Below are positions 8,000 through 16,669 of a DNA stretch of 64,000 nucleotides, in pieces. Within the stretch, counting starts at the first letter, position 1; each line of letters starts with the position of its first letter. The notes under the pieces are model-generated. The model worked only from the letters and a program-made list of their open reading frames with translations. It did not search any database and had not been told where the DNA came from. Source of the stretch: Prescottella defluvii (GTDB lineage Bacteria > Actinomycetota > Actinomycetes > Mycobacteriales > Mycobacteriaceae); NCBI GenBank assembly GCA_029690005.1, contig CP121458.1, positions 2,294,001 to 2,358,000 of the forward strand, given 5' to 3'. Made by a program: the position numbers and the translations under genes.

Positions 8000-9075
8000 C
8001 AACTGCTTCGGCGACCGATGCCGTCATTCTGGTGGGAGGCCAGGGCACCCGGCTGCGTCCGCTGACGCTGTCCGCACCCAAGCCGATGCTCCCCACGGCG
8101 GGCGTCCCCTTCCTGACGCACCTGCTCGCTCGCATCAAGCAGGCCGGCATCACGCACGTCGTGCTCGGTACCTCGTTCAAGGCCGAGGTCTTCGAGGAGC
8201 ACTTCGGGGACGGCAGTGACCTGGGACTCGAGATCGAGTACGTCACCGAGGTCGAGCCGATGGGCACCGGCGGCGGTATCCGCAACGTGCTGCCCAGTCT
8301 GCGGGCCGACAACATCATGGTCTTCAACGGCGACGTCCTGGGCGGCACCGATCTGGGCTCCGTCCTCGACACCCACCACCGGACCAACGCGGACGTCACC
8401 CTGCACCTGGTGCGGGTCGGCGATCCCCGCGCCTTCGGTTGTGTGCCCACCGACGACGACGGCCGCGTGAAGGCGTTCCTCGAGAAGACGCAGGATCCGC
8501 CGACCGACCAGATCAACGCGGGTTGCTACGTGTTCCGCCGCGAGATCATCGAGAAGATCCCGTCGGATCGTCCGGTCTCGGTCGAGCGCGAGGTGTTCCC
8601 CGCGCTGCTCGCCGACGGGGCGCGCGTGTTCGGTCACGTCGACAGTTCGTACTGGCGCGACATGGGCACCCCCGACGACTTCGTGCGTGGCTCGGCGGAT
8701 CTGGTGCGCGGCATCGCGCCGTCGCCCGCGCTCGACGGTCCGCGTGGTGAGTCGCTCGTCCATCCCGGGGCCGGTGTGGCGCCGGGCGCGCTGCTGATCG
8801 GCGGCACCGTCGTGGGCCGCGGCGCCGAGGTCGGCGCCGGCGCCCGCCTCGACGGTGCGGTGCTGTTCGACGGCGCCCAGGTGGAGGCCGGTGCGGTGAT
8901 CGAGCGGTCGATCATCGGCTTCGGCGCCCGCATCGGTCCGCGTGCGCTGGTGCGCGACGCGGTGATCGGTGACGGTGCCGACATCGGTGCCCGGTGCGAA
9001 CTGATCAGCGGTGCCCGGGTGTGGCCCGGTGTCGCGCTCCCGGACGGTGGCGTGCGGTTCAGCACCGACGTGTGA
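7996..9075 (+). CDS. Mannose-1-phosphate guanylyltransferase (GDP-mannose pyrophosphorylase)
   Basis: This 359-residue nucleotidyltransferase makes GDP-mannose from GTP and mannose-1-phosphate, feeding lipomannan, lipoarabinomannan and protein mannosylation. The N-terminal domain has the pyrophosphorylase signature GGQGTRLRPLT followed by SAPKPMLP, then FNGDVLGG and INAGCYVFRREI. From about residue 250 on, hexapeptide-repeat sequence (left-handed beta helix) is evident: IGGTVVGRGAEVGAGARLDGAV. Its position after wbbL matches Rv3264c (annotated manB in M. tuberculosis). Other sugar-1-phosphate substrates cannot be fully excluded from sequence. Confidence 0.88.
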   Translation: MTTASATDAVILVGGQGTRLRPLTLSAPKPMLPTAGVPFLTHLLARIKQAGITHVVLGTSFKAEVFEEHFGDGSDLGLEIEYVTEVEPMGTGGGIRNVLPSLRADNIMVFNGDVLGGTDLGSVLDTHHRTNADVTLHLVRVGDPRAFGCVPTDDDGRVKAFLEKTQDPPTDQINAGCYVFRREIIEKIPSDRPVSVEREVFPALLADGARVFGHVDSSYWRDMGTPDDFVRGSADLVRGIAPSPALDGPRGESLVHPGAGVAPGALLIGGTVVGRGAEVGAGARLDGAVLFDGAQVEAGAVIERSIIGFGARIGPRALVRDAVIGDGADIGARCELISGARVWPGVALPDGGVRFSTDV

Positions 9076-9123
9076 TTGCGCACGGATCCGACTTCTTAGC
9101 TCTGCTACTGAAATACTGGGGGC

Positions 9124-9898
9124 ATGATGTCGCAGGAACCCGTATTCCACAGGTACGTCGCCCTGGGTGACTCGTTCACCGAGGGCGTCGGCGACCCCGA
9201 CCCGACCCGCCCGAACGGCCTGCGCGGCTGGGCGGACCGGGTGGCCGAGGAGCTCGCCCAGCGCAGCGCCGACTTCGGGTACGCCAACCTCGCGGTCCGG
9301 GGTCGGCTGCTGGGCCCGATCGTCGACGAGCAGCTCGACGCGGCGATCACGCTCGAGCCCGACCTGGTGACCATCTACGCCGGCGGCAACGACTTCATGC
9401 GCCCGAAGATCGACATCGACGCGCTGGTCGCCCGGTACGACGAGGCGATCGGCAAGCTCGCCGCCACCGGGCGACCGTGCTGATGTGGACGGCGTACGAC
9501 GCGGGCTGGGCGACGGTGTTCGGCAAGCTTCGGGGACGCTCGGCGATCTACAACGAGCTGGTCCGCGAGGTCGCCGACCGGCACGGCGCGAAGGTCGTCG
9601 ACTTCTGGCGGTTCGACGAGTACCAGGACCTGCGCATGTGGGACTGGGATCGGCTGCACATGTCGACCCCGGGCCACCAGAACATGGCGATCCGCGTCCT
9701 CGAGACGCTGGGCGTCGAGCACCACATCGTGATGGATTCGCTCGGCCCGGACGTGCCCACCGACAAGGCGTCGCAACGCAGTGCCGACCTGAAGTGGACG
9801 AGGGAGTTCTTGATCCCGTGGATCGGACGTCGCGTGCGTGGCACGTCGTCGGGTGACGGCGTCACCGCCAAGCGTCCCACCCTTGCCCCATTCGTTGA
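9124..9898 (+). CDS. SGNH/GDSL-family hydrolase (two frameshifts)
   Basis: After correction this is a 258-residue esterase/lipase-like enzyme. It shows the block I motif ALGDSFTEG with the nucleophile Ser, block III GGND (AGGNDFMRP), and a C-terminal catalytic pair in WDWDRLHMSTPGHQNMA. One G is missing at 9469-9471 and one C near 9886-9889. With both restored, the frame closes at TGA 9896-9898 just before a strong terminator. No signal peptide is visible, so it is probably cytoplasmic. The substrate is unknown. It is the first gene of the segment that interrupts mycobacterial gene order. Confidence 0.85.
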
Positions 9899-9910
9899 CG
9901 CCCGTCCACT

Positions 9911-9960
9911 GACGACGACGAAGGCCGACCGGAAGAATCCGGTCGGCCTTCGTCGTCGTC
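9911..9960. terminator. Strong bidirectional terminator
   Basis: A perfect 22-bp stem (9911-9932 with 9939-9960) encloses a 6-base loop AAGAAT, between the convergent SGNH hydrolase and MFS transporter genes. It is one of the strongest hairpins in the window and should stop transcription in both directions. Confidence 0.9.
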
Positions 9961-9972
9961 GGTCCGCGTCCG

Positions 9973-11257
9973 TCAGTCGGTGCCGAGATTCCGGGTCGAG
10001 GAGATCGCGACCAGGCCGATCAGGCCGACGAGCGCGAAGGCGTAGAAGCCCCACGGCACCGCGTACCCGGCGCCGAGCAGCGCGCCACCGAGGATCGGGC
10101 CGCGGATCGCGCCCACCCGGCCGACGCCCGCCGACCAGCCCAGGGCGGTCGCGCGGATGTTCGCGGGGTGGTTGGCGCTGGTGAAGGCGTACACGAGCAC
10201 CTGTGCGCTGAAGACGAAGCAGCCGGCCAGGAAGACCATGACGTAGATGCCGGCCGAGACCTTGATGCTGAGCAGCGCGAGGAACAGGGCCGCACCGGCG
10301 AACCACACGATGGCGGCCGTGCGCGGGCCGACCTTGTCGGCGACGCGACCGGCGATGAGGAGTCCGACGACGGCGCCCGCGTTGAGGACGAGCAGGAAGG
10401 TCAGGGCGGCGCCGAGTTCGTAGCCGGCCTCGCGCATGATGGTCGGCAGCCACGTGTTGAGGCCGTAGACCAGCAGCAGGCCCATGAACGAGGTGACCCA
10501 GATGGCGATGCTGTTGCGCAGGAACTTCGTGGAGAACAGCGTGCGCACCGGGTCGGTGGCCGTCGCGACGGGCGCGTCGACGGCCGGAGTCGCCTCGAAG
10601 CTCGAGGCCGTACTGCGCGGCGATGCTCTCGGCCTCGTCCCGGCGGCCCTTGGAGAGCAGGTACGACGGCGATTCCGGCAGGTATCGGATCATCAGCGGG
10701 ATCAGCACGAGTGCCGGTGCGGCACCGACGATGAACATGGAGTGCCAGCCGAACGGGTTGATGAGCACGAGGGCGAGAGCCGCGGTGGCCACGGCGCCGA
10801 CGTGGTAGCCGGTCATGAGCATGGTCGACGCCGAACCGCCGCCCTGCTTCTTCGAGAACTCGTTGACCAGAGCCAATGCGGTCGGCAGGCAGCCGCCGAG
10901 TCCGATGCCGGCGAGGAAGCGCAGCAGACCGAAGATGAACGGGTTGGGGGCGACCGCGCACAGCAGCGTCAGCACCGAGAACGCGGCGACCGCGTAGATC
11001 AGCGCCCGGCGGCGGCCGATGACGTCGGTGAGGGTGCCGATGATGAGCGCGCCGATCGTCATGCCGATCAGGCCGAAGGTCGAGATCGTGGTGATCGCGC
11101 TGGTGCTGAGGTTCCAGTCGCCGTACTCACGCAACGACGGGATGACCGCACCCAGGACTACGAGATCGAATCCGTCGAGGAGGACTGCGATCCAACACAG
11201 CGGGGCCACCCACATCGCGGCTCGACCGCGTGTCGCGGGTCGTTCGATGGTGCTCAT
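9973..11257 (-). CDS. MFS transporter of the aromatic acid:H+ symporter type (frameshifted)
   Basis: The corrected protein is 427 residues with about 12 membrane segments. The N-terminal half has LLDGFDLVVLGAVIPSL (the DGFD motif typical of the AAHS family that includes PcaK and BenK) and the loop motif GTLTDVIGRRRAL; the C-terminal half has GRVADKVGPRTAA. It probably imports 4-hydroxybenzoate or a related aromatic acid across the cytoplasmic membrane, given pobA nearby. One extra base sits at 10598-10599, where CTCGAG reads CTTCGAG on the coding strand. ATG 11257 has a GGAG-like ribosome site. It is divergent from an IclR gene, with an IclR-type box between them. Confidence 0.87.
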
Positions 11258-11278
11258 TCGATCTCCAGAAGCCAAGGT

Positions 11279-11293
11279 GTTCGCAATGCGAAC
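11279..11293. promoter_or_regulatory. IclR-type operator GTTCGCAATGCGAAC between transporter and regulator
   Basis: A perfect 6-bp inverted repeat with a 3-base spacer lies 21 bases before the transporter start, in the divergent region 11258-11418. The same 15-base pattern, with substitutions, occurs three times in the pcaH-pcaI divergent promoter (20615, 20695, 20714). GTTCGCNNTGCGAAC-like boxes are established operators for IclR-family regulators of aromatic catabolism. Which of the two IclR proteins in the window binds here is inference. Confidence 0.75.
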
Positions 11294-11418
11294 CACCGTT
11301 CAATTCAAGAACGCGGCAATTGTTGGTTGGATCACACGGCAAAGTCAAACTGCAGACCTTCGGGTCTGGTAGCGCCTGCCTTGCGTCCGTGCGAGCGCCG
11401 GGCGGCGACACTGGACGG

Positions 11419-12165
11419 GTGAGTGACGCGAACGAAGCCGGCCGCAGCATGCTCGGACGGGCATTCCATGTGCTCGACACCTTCTCGGCCGAGCGGCCCC
11501 GGCTGACGCAGTCGGAGCTGAGCCGCCGCACCGGGCTTCCGCTCCCGACCGTCCACCGGCTGTGCGCGCAACTGGTGGAGCACGGTGCCCTCGAGCGTGA
11601 CGACGAGGGGCGGTACGAGATCGGCGTCCGATTGTGGGAGTTGGGGGCGCTCGCGCCGCGCGCGCACGGCCTGCGTCAGGTCGCCATGCCGTACCTCGAA
11701 GACCTCTACGAGGCCACCCGCGAGAACGTGCAGTTGATCGTCCGGGAGGGGCTCGAAGGCCCTCTACGTGGAACGTCTGTCGGCGCGGGGTGCGGTGGCG
11801 GTGGTCGGCCGGGCCGGTGGCCGACTGCCGCTGCACGCGTCGAGCGGCGGTCTCGTGCTCCTCGCGCACGGCGGTCCGGGTCTGCTCGGGGCGGTACTGG
11901 CCGCGGGGCTCGAGCGATTCACGCCCAACACCATCACGACGGAACACCGGCTGCGGCAGACCCTCGACGAGATCCGCCGGACCGGATTCATCGTGTGCCG
12001 CGAGCACCTGAACATCGGCACGCTGGCTGTCGCGGCCCCGATCCTGCGCCCCGGCGGCGAGGTGGTCGCGTCGATCTCCGTCGTCGTCGGCGCGGCCGCC
12101 GATCCCGCGCCGCTGATCCCCGCGCTGCGGGCCGCGGCGCGGGAATCTCGCGCAACCTCGCGTGA
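11419..12165 (+). CDS. IclR-family regulator, PobR-like (two compensating frameshifts)
   Basis: The 248-residue protein has an N-terminal winged helix (GRAFHVLDTFSAERPRLTQSELSRRTGLPLPTVHRL, about residues 12-46) and a C-terminal effector domain with LYVERLS, RLPLHASSGG and ending GISRNLA. An extra A at 11757-11758 (GCTCGAGG reads GCTCGAAGG) and a missing G at 12141-12143 cancel each other; both breaks lie at places where the family sequence otherwise fails. GTG 11419 is the start. It lies between a divergent aromatic-acid transporter and pobA, so it probably senses 4-hydroxybenzoate and controls both. Confidence 0.85.
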   Translation: MSDANEAGRSMLGRAFHVLDTFSAERPRLTQSELSRRTGLPLPTVHRLCAQLVEHGALERDDEGRYEIGVRLWELGALAPRAHGLRQVAMPYLEDLYEATRENVQLIVREGLEGPLRGTSVGAGCGGGGRPGRWPTAAARVERRSRAPRARRSGSARGGTGRGARAIHAQHHHDGTPAAADPRRDPPDRIHRVPRAPEHRHAGCRGPDPAPRRRGGRVDLRRRRRGRRSRAADPRAAGRGAGISRNLA

Positions 12166-12189
12166 CGCACGTCTCGTTTCCGGATTCGT

Positions 12190-12206
12190 CTTTCACTCAG
12201 TGAAAG
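12190..12206. promoter_or_regulatory. Perfect palindrome upstream of pobA
   Basis: CTTTCACT-C-AGTGAAAG, 8-bp arms around one base, lies in the 108-base gap between the IclR gene and pobA. A related sequence (core CTCGGTGA with TTTCTC/GAGAAA arms) occurs before the epimerase gene at 13545. This is probably a regulator binding site for pobA transcription. Confidence 0.65.
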
Positions 12207-12273
12207 TCCGTCTGTCGCCTCGGGTGGAACGCCGGGACAGTGTTGGCGATCACGATCTACCGAGGAGATGACC

Positions 12274-13461
12274 ATGACCATTTCGAGCACCCAGGTCGGC
12301 ATCGTCGGCGCCGGCCCGGCCGGACTGATGCTGTCCCACCTGCTGCACTTGCGGGGCATCGAATCCGTGGTTCTCGAGGCCCGGACCCGGGAAGAAGTGG
12401 AAGGCACCATCCGGGCGGGCGTGCTCGAGCAGAACACTGTCGACCTCATGGTCGAGACCGGCCTCGGTGACCGGGTCAAGGCCGAGGGTCTCGAGCACCA
12501 CGGCATCGAACTGCGCTTCGGCGGACGCGGACACCGCATCGCGTTCGACGAGCTCACGAACGGCCGCGCCGTCACGGTCTACCCGCAGCACGAGGTGCTC
12601 AAGGACCTCATCGCCAAGCGCCTCGCGGACGGCGGTGACATCCGCTTCGGCGTCTCCGACGTCGAGGTGCACGACCACACCACCGACAACCCGTACATCA
12701 CCTACACCGACGCCGACGGCAACACCCAGACGCTCAAGTGCGCGCTCGTCGGCGGCTGCGACGGCTCCCGCACCCAGACGCGCAAGCTGATTCCCGAGCC
12801 GTCGATCCGTCAGGATCACTTCCGCCAGTACCCGTTCGCGTGGTTCGGCATCCTCGCGGAGGCGCCGCCGTCGTCGGAGGAACTGATCTACGCCAACCAT
12901 CCGCGCGGCTTCGCCCTCATCAGCACCCGCACGCAGGAGGTGCAGCGGCACTACCTGCAGGTCGATCCCAACGACTCGGTGGACAACTGGTCCGACGACC
13001 GCATCTGGTCCGAGCTGCACGCCCGCGTGGACGGCGAGGGCGCAGAGATCAAGGACGGCCGGATCTTCGAGAAGTCGATCCTGCAGTTCCGCAGCTTCGT
13101 GTGCGAGCCGATGCAGCACGGCAACCTGTTCCTCGCCGGCGACGCCGCGCACACCGTCCCGCCGACCGGTGCGAAGGGCCTGAACCTCGCCGTCGCCGAC
13201 GTCTACGTGCTCTCGAAGGGCATGGCCGAGTTCTTCGAGACCGGCAACCGCGGCCGGCTCGACGCCTACACCGAGACGGTGCTGCCCCGGATCTGGCGCA
13301 CGCAGCACTTCTCGTGGTGGATGTCGTCGATGCTGCACCGCCTGCCCGACGCCTCGGGCTTCGATCACAAGCGTCAGGTCGCCGAGCTCGACATGGTGAC
13401 CCGATCGGTCGCCGGCCGCACGCTGATCGCCGAGAACTACGTGGGTACGCCGCTCGGCTGA
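12274..13461 (+). CDS. pobA: 4-hydroxybenzoate 3-monooxygenase
   Basis: PobA is a cytoplasmic class A FAD monooxygenase that hydroxylates 4-hydroxybenzoate to protocatechuate using NAD(P)H and O2. The 395-residue protein is intact: FAD-binding GIVGAGPAGL near residue 9, the second signature CDGSRTQTRK near 157, and GDAAHTVPPTGAKGLNLA near 288. The second ATG (12274) is preferred because GAGGAG is directly adjacent to the first ATG (12268) and correctly spaced for the second. Its product is the substrate of PcaGH, encoded 6 kb downstream on the opposite strand. Confidence 0.96.
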   Translation: MTISSTQVGIVGAGPAGLMLSHLLHLRGIESVVLEARTREEVEGTIRAGVLEQNTVDLMVETGLGDRVKAEGLEHHGIELRFGGRGHRIAFDELTNGRAVTVYPQHEVLKDLIAKRLADGGDIRFGVSDVEVHDHTTDNPYITYTDADGNTQTLKCALVGGCDGSRTQTRKLIPEPSIRQDHFRQYPFAWFGILAEAPPSSEELIYANHPRGFALISTRTQEVQRHYLQVDPNDSVDNWSDDRIWSELHARVDGEGAEIKDGRIFEKSILQFRSFVCEPMQHGNLFLAGDAAHTVPPTGAKGLNLAVADVYVLSKGMAEFFETGNRGRLDAYTETVLPRIWRTQHFSWWMSSMLHRLPDASGFDHKRQVAELDMVTRSVAGRTLIAENYVGTPLG

Positions 13462-13544
13462 GCCGCTGCTGTATCGGGTTCGGCCGGCCCCCATCGTGGC
13501 GGGACCGGCCGAACCCGCACCGCCGGAAGATCGGACGAGTCCGA

Positions 13545-13563
13545 TTTCTCGCTCGGTGAGAAA
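13545..13563. promoter_or_regulatory. Inverted repeat upstream of the epimerase-like gene
   Basis: TTTCTC (13545-13550) and GAGAAA (13558-13563) flank a 7-base spacer, in the gap 13462-13637. Just upstream is a second short repeat, CGGAC-GA-GTCCG. The core CTCGGTGA resembles the pobA palindrome core CTCAGTGA at 12197-12204, suggesting the same regulator. Confidence 0.5.
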
Positions 13564-13637
13564 CCGGGGACGCGTGCGAGGGTGTCGCCCTTAGGTTCGT
13601 GAGAGCTGTACCGCTCCACCTACAGAAGAGGCATTCC

Positions 13638-14564
13638 ATGAAGATCCTGATCGTCGGCGGCACCGGCATGATCGGTGCCCACACGGCACTCCACCTGCGT
13701 GAGGCCGGCAACGACGTCACCGTCGCCGCGCGTAACCCGCTCGCCGACGACTCGCCGGTGCGGGACTTCCCGGTGCTGCTCGGCGACTACACGGAGCAGA
13801 CGTTCACGGCCGACCAGTTGGCGCCGTTCGAGGGCATCGTGTTCGCGGCGGGCCAGGACATCCGGCACATGGGCCGTGACGTAGATGCCGCTGCCGAGGC
13901 CGAATTCTGGGAGAAGACGCAGTCCGGCGGTGTGCCGCGCTTCGCCGCGCTCGCCAAGGAGGCCGGGGTCTCGCGCTTCGTCCAGGTCGGCAGCTACTAC
14001 CACCATCTGCGGCCCGAGTACGCCGAGACCATGCCGTACGTTGCGGCCCGCAAGGCTGCGGACGAGGGCGCCCGCGCGCTGGCCGACGACACCTTCAACG
14101 TCTCGACGCTGAACCCGCCGTCGATCCTCGGCGCCATCAGCGGTGTCTCCGCCAAGCGTTACCGCAAGCTGTTCTCGTGGGCCGCCGGCAACGAGCCGCA
14201 GATTCCGGACTTCGCGCCCGCCGGCGGCACGAACTACATGTCGGCGCGCTCGCTCGCCGAGGCGATCGGGGGTGCGCTGCAGCATGCCGAGTCCGGCAAG
14301 GCGTACCTGATCGGCGATCAGAACCTCACCTTCGCCGAGTACTTCCAGATGCTCGTCGACGCCGCCGGCGGCAACCGCACCATCGAGGCGCGCGACGAGG
14401 AGCACCCGCTGCTCCCCGACAGCTTCATCGTCCAAGGCCGCGGCAACGCGATCGCGTACGACACCGATCCGGCCGAGACCGCTCTGCTCGGGTACACCAA
14501 GGGCGATTGCGCCCGCGCGATCGCCGAGATGTACGAGATCGTGCAGGCGGCCACCGCCCGCTGA
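13638..14564 (+). CDS. NAD-dependent epimerase/dehydratase family protein
   Basis: This is an intact 308-residue extended short-chain dehydrogenase-like protein. The Rossmann motif GGTGMIGAH is at residues 7-15, QVGSYYHHL around 120 lies where the catalytic Ser/Tyr block usually sits, and there is a Tyr-x3-Lys-like YVAARKAAD. ATG 13638 follows AGAAGAGG. It sits just downstream of pobA but is separated by a gap with its own inverted repeat. It may act on an aromatic or a sugar nucleotide; nothing in the sequence identifies the substrate. Confidence 0.75.
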   Translation: MKILIVGGTGMIGAHTALHLREAGNDVTVAARNPLADDSPVRDFPVLLGDYTEQTFTADQLAPFEGIVFAAGQDIRHMGRDVDAAAEAEFWEKTQSGGVPRFAALAKEAGVSRFVQVGSYYHHLRPEYAETMPYVAARKAADEGARALADDTFNVSTLNPPSILGAISGVSAKRYRKLFSWAAGNEPQIPDFAPAGGTNYMSARSLAEAIGGALQHAESGKAYLIGDQNLTFAEYFQMLVDAAGGNRTIEARDEEHPLLPDSFIVQGRGNAIAYDTDPAETALLGYTKGDCARAIAEMYEIVQAATAR

Positions 14565-14584
14565 CGTTGGCTGCGAGTAACGAA

Positions 14585-14622
14585 AAGGCCGGCCCCGCGG
14601 AGTGATCCGCGGGGCCGGCCTT
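14585..14622. terminator. Bidirectional terminator between the epimerase gene and pcaF
   Basis: A perfect 16-bp GC-rich stem (14585-14600 with 14607-14622) flanks the 6-base loop AGTGAT, with A residues on one side and T on the other. It lies between convergent genes and ends the pca operon. Confidence 0.9.
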
Positions 14623-14635
14623 AGTCGTGTCCGGG

Positions 14636-15846
14636 TCAGGCGATGCGTTCGAATACTGCGGCCAGGCCCTGGCCGCCGCCGATGCACATGGTCTCGAGGC
14701 CGTAGCGGGCCTCGCGTCGGTCCATCTCGCGGAGCAGGGTCGCGAGGATGCGGGCACCGGTCGCGCCCACGGGGTGGCCGAGCGAGATGCCCGAGCCGTT
14801 GGGGTTGAGCCGGGCGTCGTCAGGTGCGAGGCCCCAGGTGCGGGTGACGGCGAGGGCCTGGGCGGCGAACGCCTCGTTGAGTTCGATGACGTCCATGTCG
14901 GCGAGGGTGAGACCTCGGCGGGCGAGGGCCTTCTCTGTCGAGGGGACGGGGCCGATGCCCATCGTGCGCGGCGGCACCCCGGCGACGGCCCAGCTGGCGA
15001 GCCGGGCGAGGGGACGCAGGCCGAGCGCCGCGGCCTTCTCTTCGGTGGTGACGATCGCGATGGCGGCGCCGTCGTTCTGGCCGCTGGCGTTGCCGGCGGT
15101 GACGGTGGAGTCGGGGTCGACCTTGCCGCGGATAGGGCGGAGCTTGGCGAGGGACTCGAGATTCGTGTCGGCGCGGGGGTGTTCGTCGGTGTCGACGATC
15201 AGCGGGTCGCCCTTGCGTTGGGGGACGGTGACCGGACGATCTCCTGCGCGAAGACGCCGCTGCGCTGCGCGGCGACCGCGCGCTGGTGGGATTGCACGGC
15301 GAGGGCGTCCTGGTCGCCTCGGCTGATGGAGTATTCGGCGCGCAGGTTTTCGGCGGTTTCGATCATGCCGCCGGGGACGGGGTAGTTGCGGCCGCCGGCG
15401 GTGACGCGGGCGCGTGCCAGCCGGTCGTTGAGGGCGAGCGATTCGCCGCGGACGCCGTAGCGCATTCCGGTGGCGTAGAACTCGGCCTGGCTCATCGACT
15501 CGACACCGCCGGCGAGGACGAGGTCGCTGCCACCGGACTGGACCTGCATGACGGCCTGGATGATCGCCTGCAGACCGGAACCGCAGCGACGGTCCACCTG
15601 CAGGCCCGGGACGTCCACGCCCAGTCCGGCGTTGAGGGCGGCGATGCGACCGATCGCGGGGGCCTCACCGCCGGGGGAGGCCTGGCCGAGGATCACGTCG
15701 TCGATGTCGGCTCCGGAAATGCCGGTGCGCGAGACGAGTTCGGTGATGACGGTGGCCGCGAGGTCCTCGGGTGCGATGTCCCGGAAGACACCGCCGAAGC
15801 GGCCGACGGGCGTGCGGAGCGGTTCGCAGATGACTGCGTCAGGCAT
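14636..15846 (-). CDS. pcaF: Beta-ketoadipyl-CoA thiolase (frameshifted)
   Basis: PcaF cleaves beta-ketoadipyl-CoA with CoA to succinyl-CoA and acetyl-CoA, the last step of the pathway. The corrected 403-residue protein has the nucleophile Cys in DRRCGSGLQA (about residue 90), NGSGISLGHPVGATGARI with the catalytic His, and the second Cys in MCIGGGQG near the C-terminus. One C is missing at 15234-15235 on the plus-strand copy. The start ATG 15846 lies inside the end of the upstream regulator gene (8-base overlap). It is the last gene of the pcaHGBLRF operon. Confidence 0.95.
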
Positions 15847-16669
15847 GTCTGTTTCCTTGGGGCGAAGGCGATTGTGTCTGGGTGCGGGCGAGGTCCGCCG
15901 AGATGGCGTCCGCCGTCGCGACGGCCGCAGGCACGAGCGTGTCGTAGACGGCCTCGGTCGTGTAGCGGGCGGCCTGCGTCGAGATGTTCACGGCCGCGAC
16001 GACGGTGCCGTCCCGGTCGCGGATGGGTGCGGCCAGCGACCGCAGTCCCTCCTCGAGTTCCTGGTCGACGACGCAGAATCCGTCGGACCGGATCTTGTCG
16101 AGTTCGGCGCGCAGCGCGTCGGGCGTCGCGATGGTGCGCCCGGTGAGCGGTGTCAGCTCGACCCGCGCCAGGTAGGCGTCCAGGTCGGCGGGACTCAGCC
16201 CGGCGAGCAGCGCGCGACCCATCGACGTCGCGAACGCGGGGAAGCGGGTGCCGATCGTGATGGAGACGGTCATGATGCGCCGGACCGGGACTCGGGCGAC
16301 GTACACGACGTCACCGTCGTCGAGGATCGACACCGACGTCGACTCGCTCACCCGGTCGGACAGCTCCTCGAGGTGCGGTCCGGCGATGTCGGGCAGCGAC
16401 AGGCTCGACAGGTAGCTGTAGCCGAGTTCGAGCACCCGCGGCGTGAGCCAGAAGGCGGAGCCGTCGGTGCGGACGTAGCCGAGTTCGGTGAGGGTGAGCA
16501 GGAACCGACGGGCCGTCGCACGAGTGAGGTCGGTGGCGCGGGCCACGTCGCTGAGCGTGCGGCGCGGGGTCTCGGCGTCGAACGCCTTGATGACGGACAG
16601 TCCGCGTGCGAGCGACTGCACGTAGTCGGTCGAGGCCCCGGTCGGTTCGGTCCCACTCGTGTTCGTCAC
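15839..16669 (-). CDS. pcaR: IclR-family pca regulator
   Basis: This intact 276-residue regulator has a winged helix near residues 20-60 (GLSVIKAFDAETPRRTLSDVA, then TRATARRFLLTLTELGYVR) and an effector domain ending CVVDQELEEGLRSLAAPIRD. GTG 16669 overlaps the pcaL stop by 4 bases, and its own end overlaps pcaF. The position inside the operon between pcaL and pcaF is the known Rhodococcus arrangement pcaHGBLRF. It probably binds beta-ketoadipate and acts at the boxes at 20615-20728, controlling both pca units. Confidence 0.9.
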   Translation of the reverse strand: MTNTSGTEPTGASTDYVQSLARGLSVIKAFDAETPRRTLSDVARATDLTRATARRFLLTLTELGYVRTDGSAFWLTPRVLELGYSYLSSLSLPDIAGPHLEELSDRVSESTSVSILDDGDVVYVARVPVRRIMTVSITIGTRFPAFATSMGRALLAGLSPADLDAYLARVELTPLTGRTIATPDALRAELDKIRSDGFCVVDQELEEGLRSLAAPIRDRDGTVVAAVNISTQAARYTTEAVYDTLVPAAVATADAISADLARTQTQSPSPQGNRHA

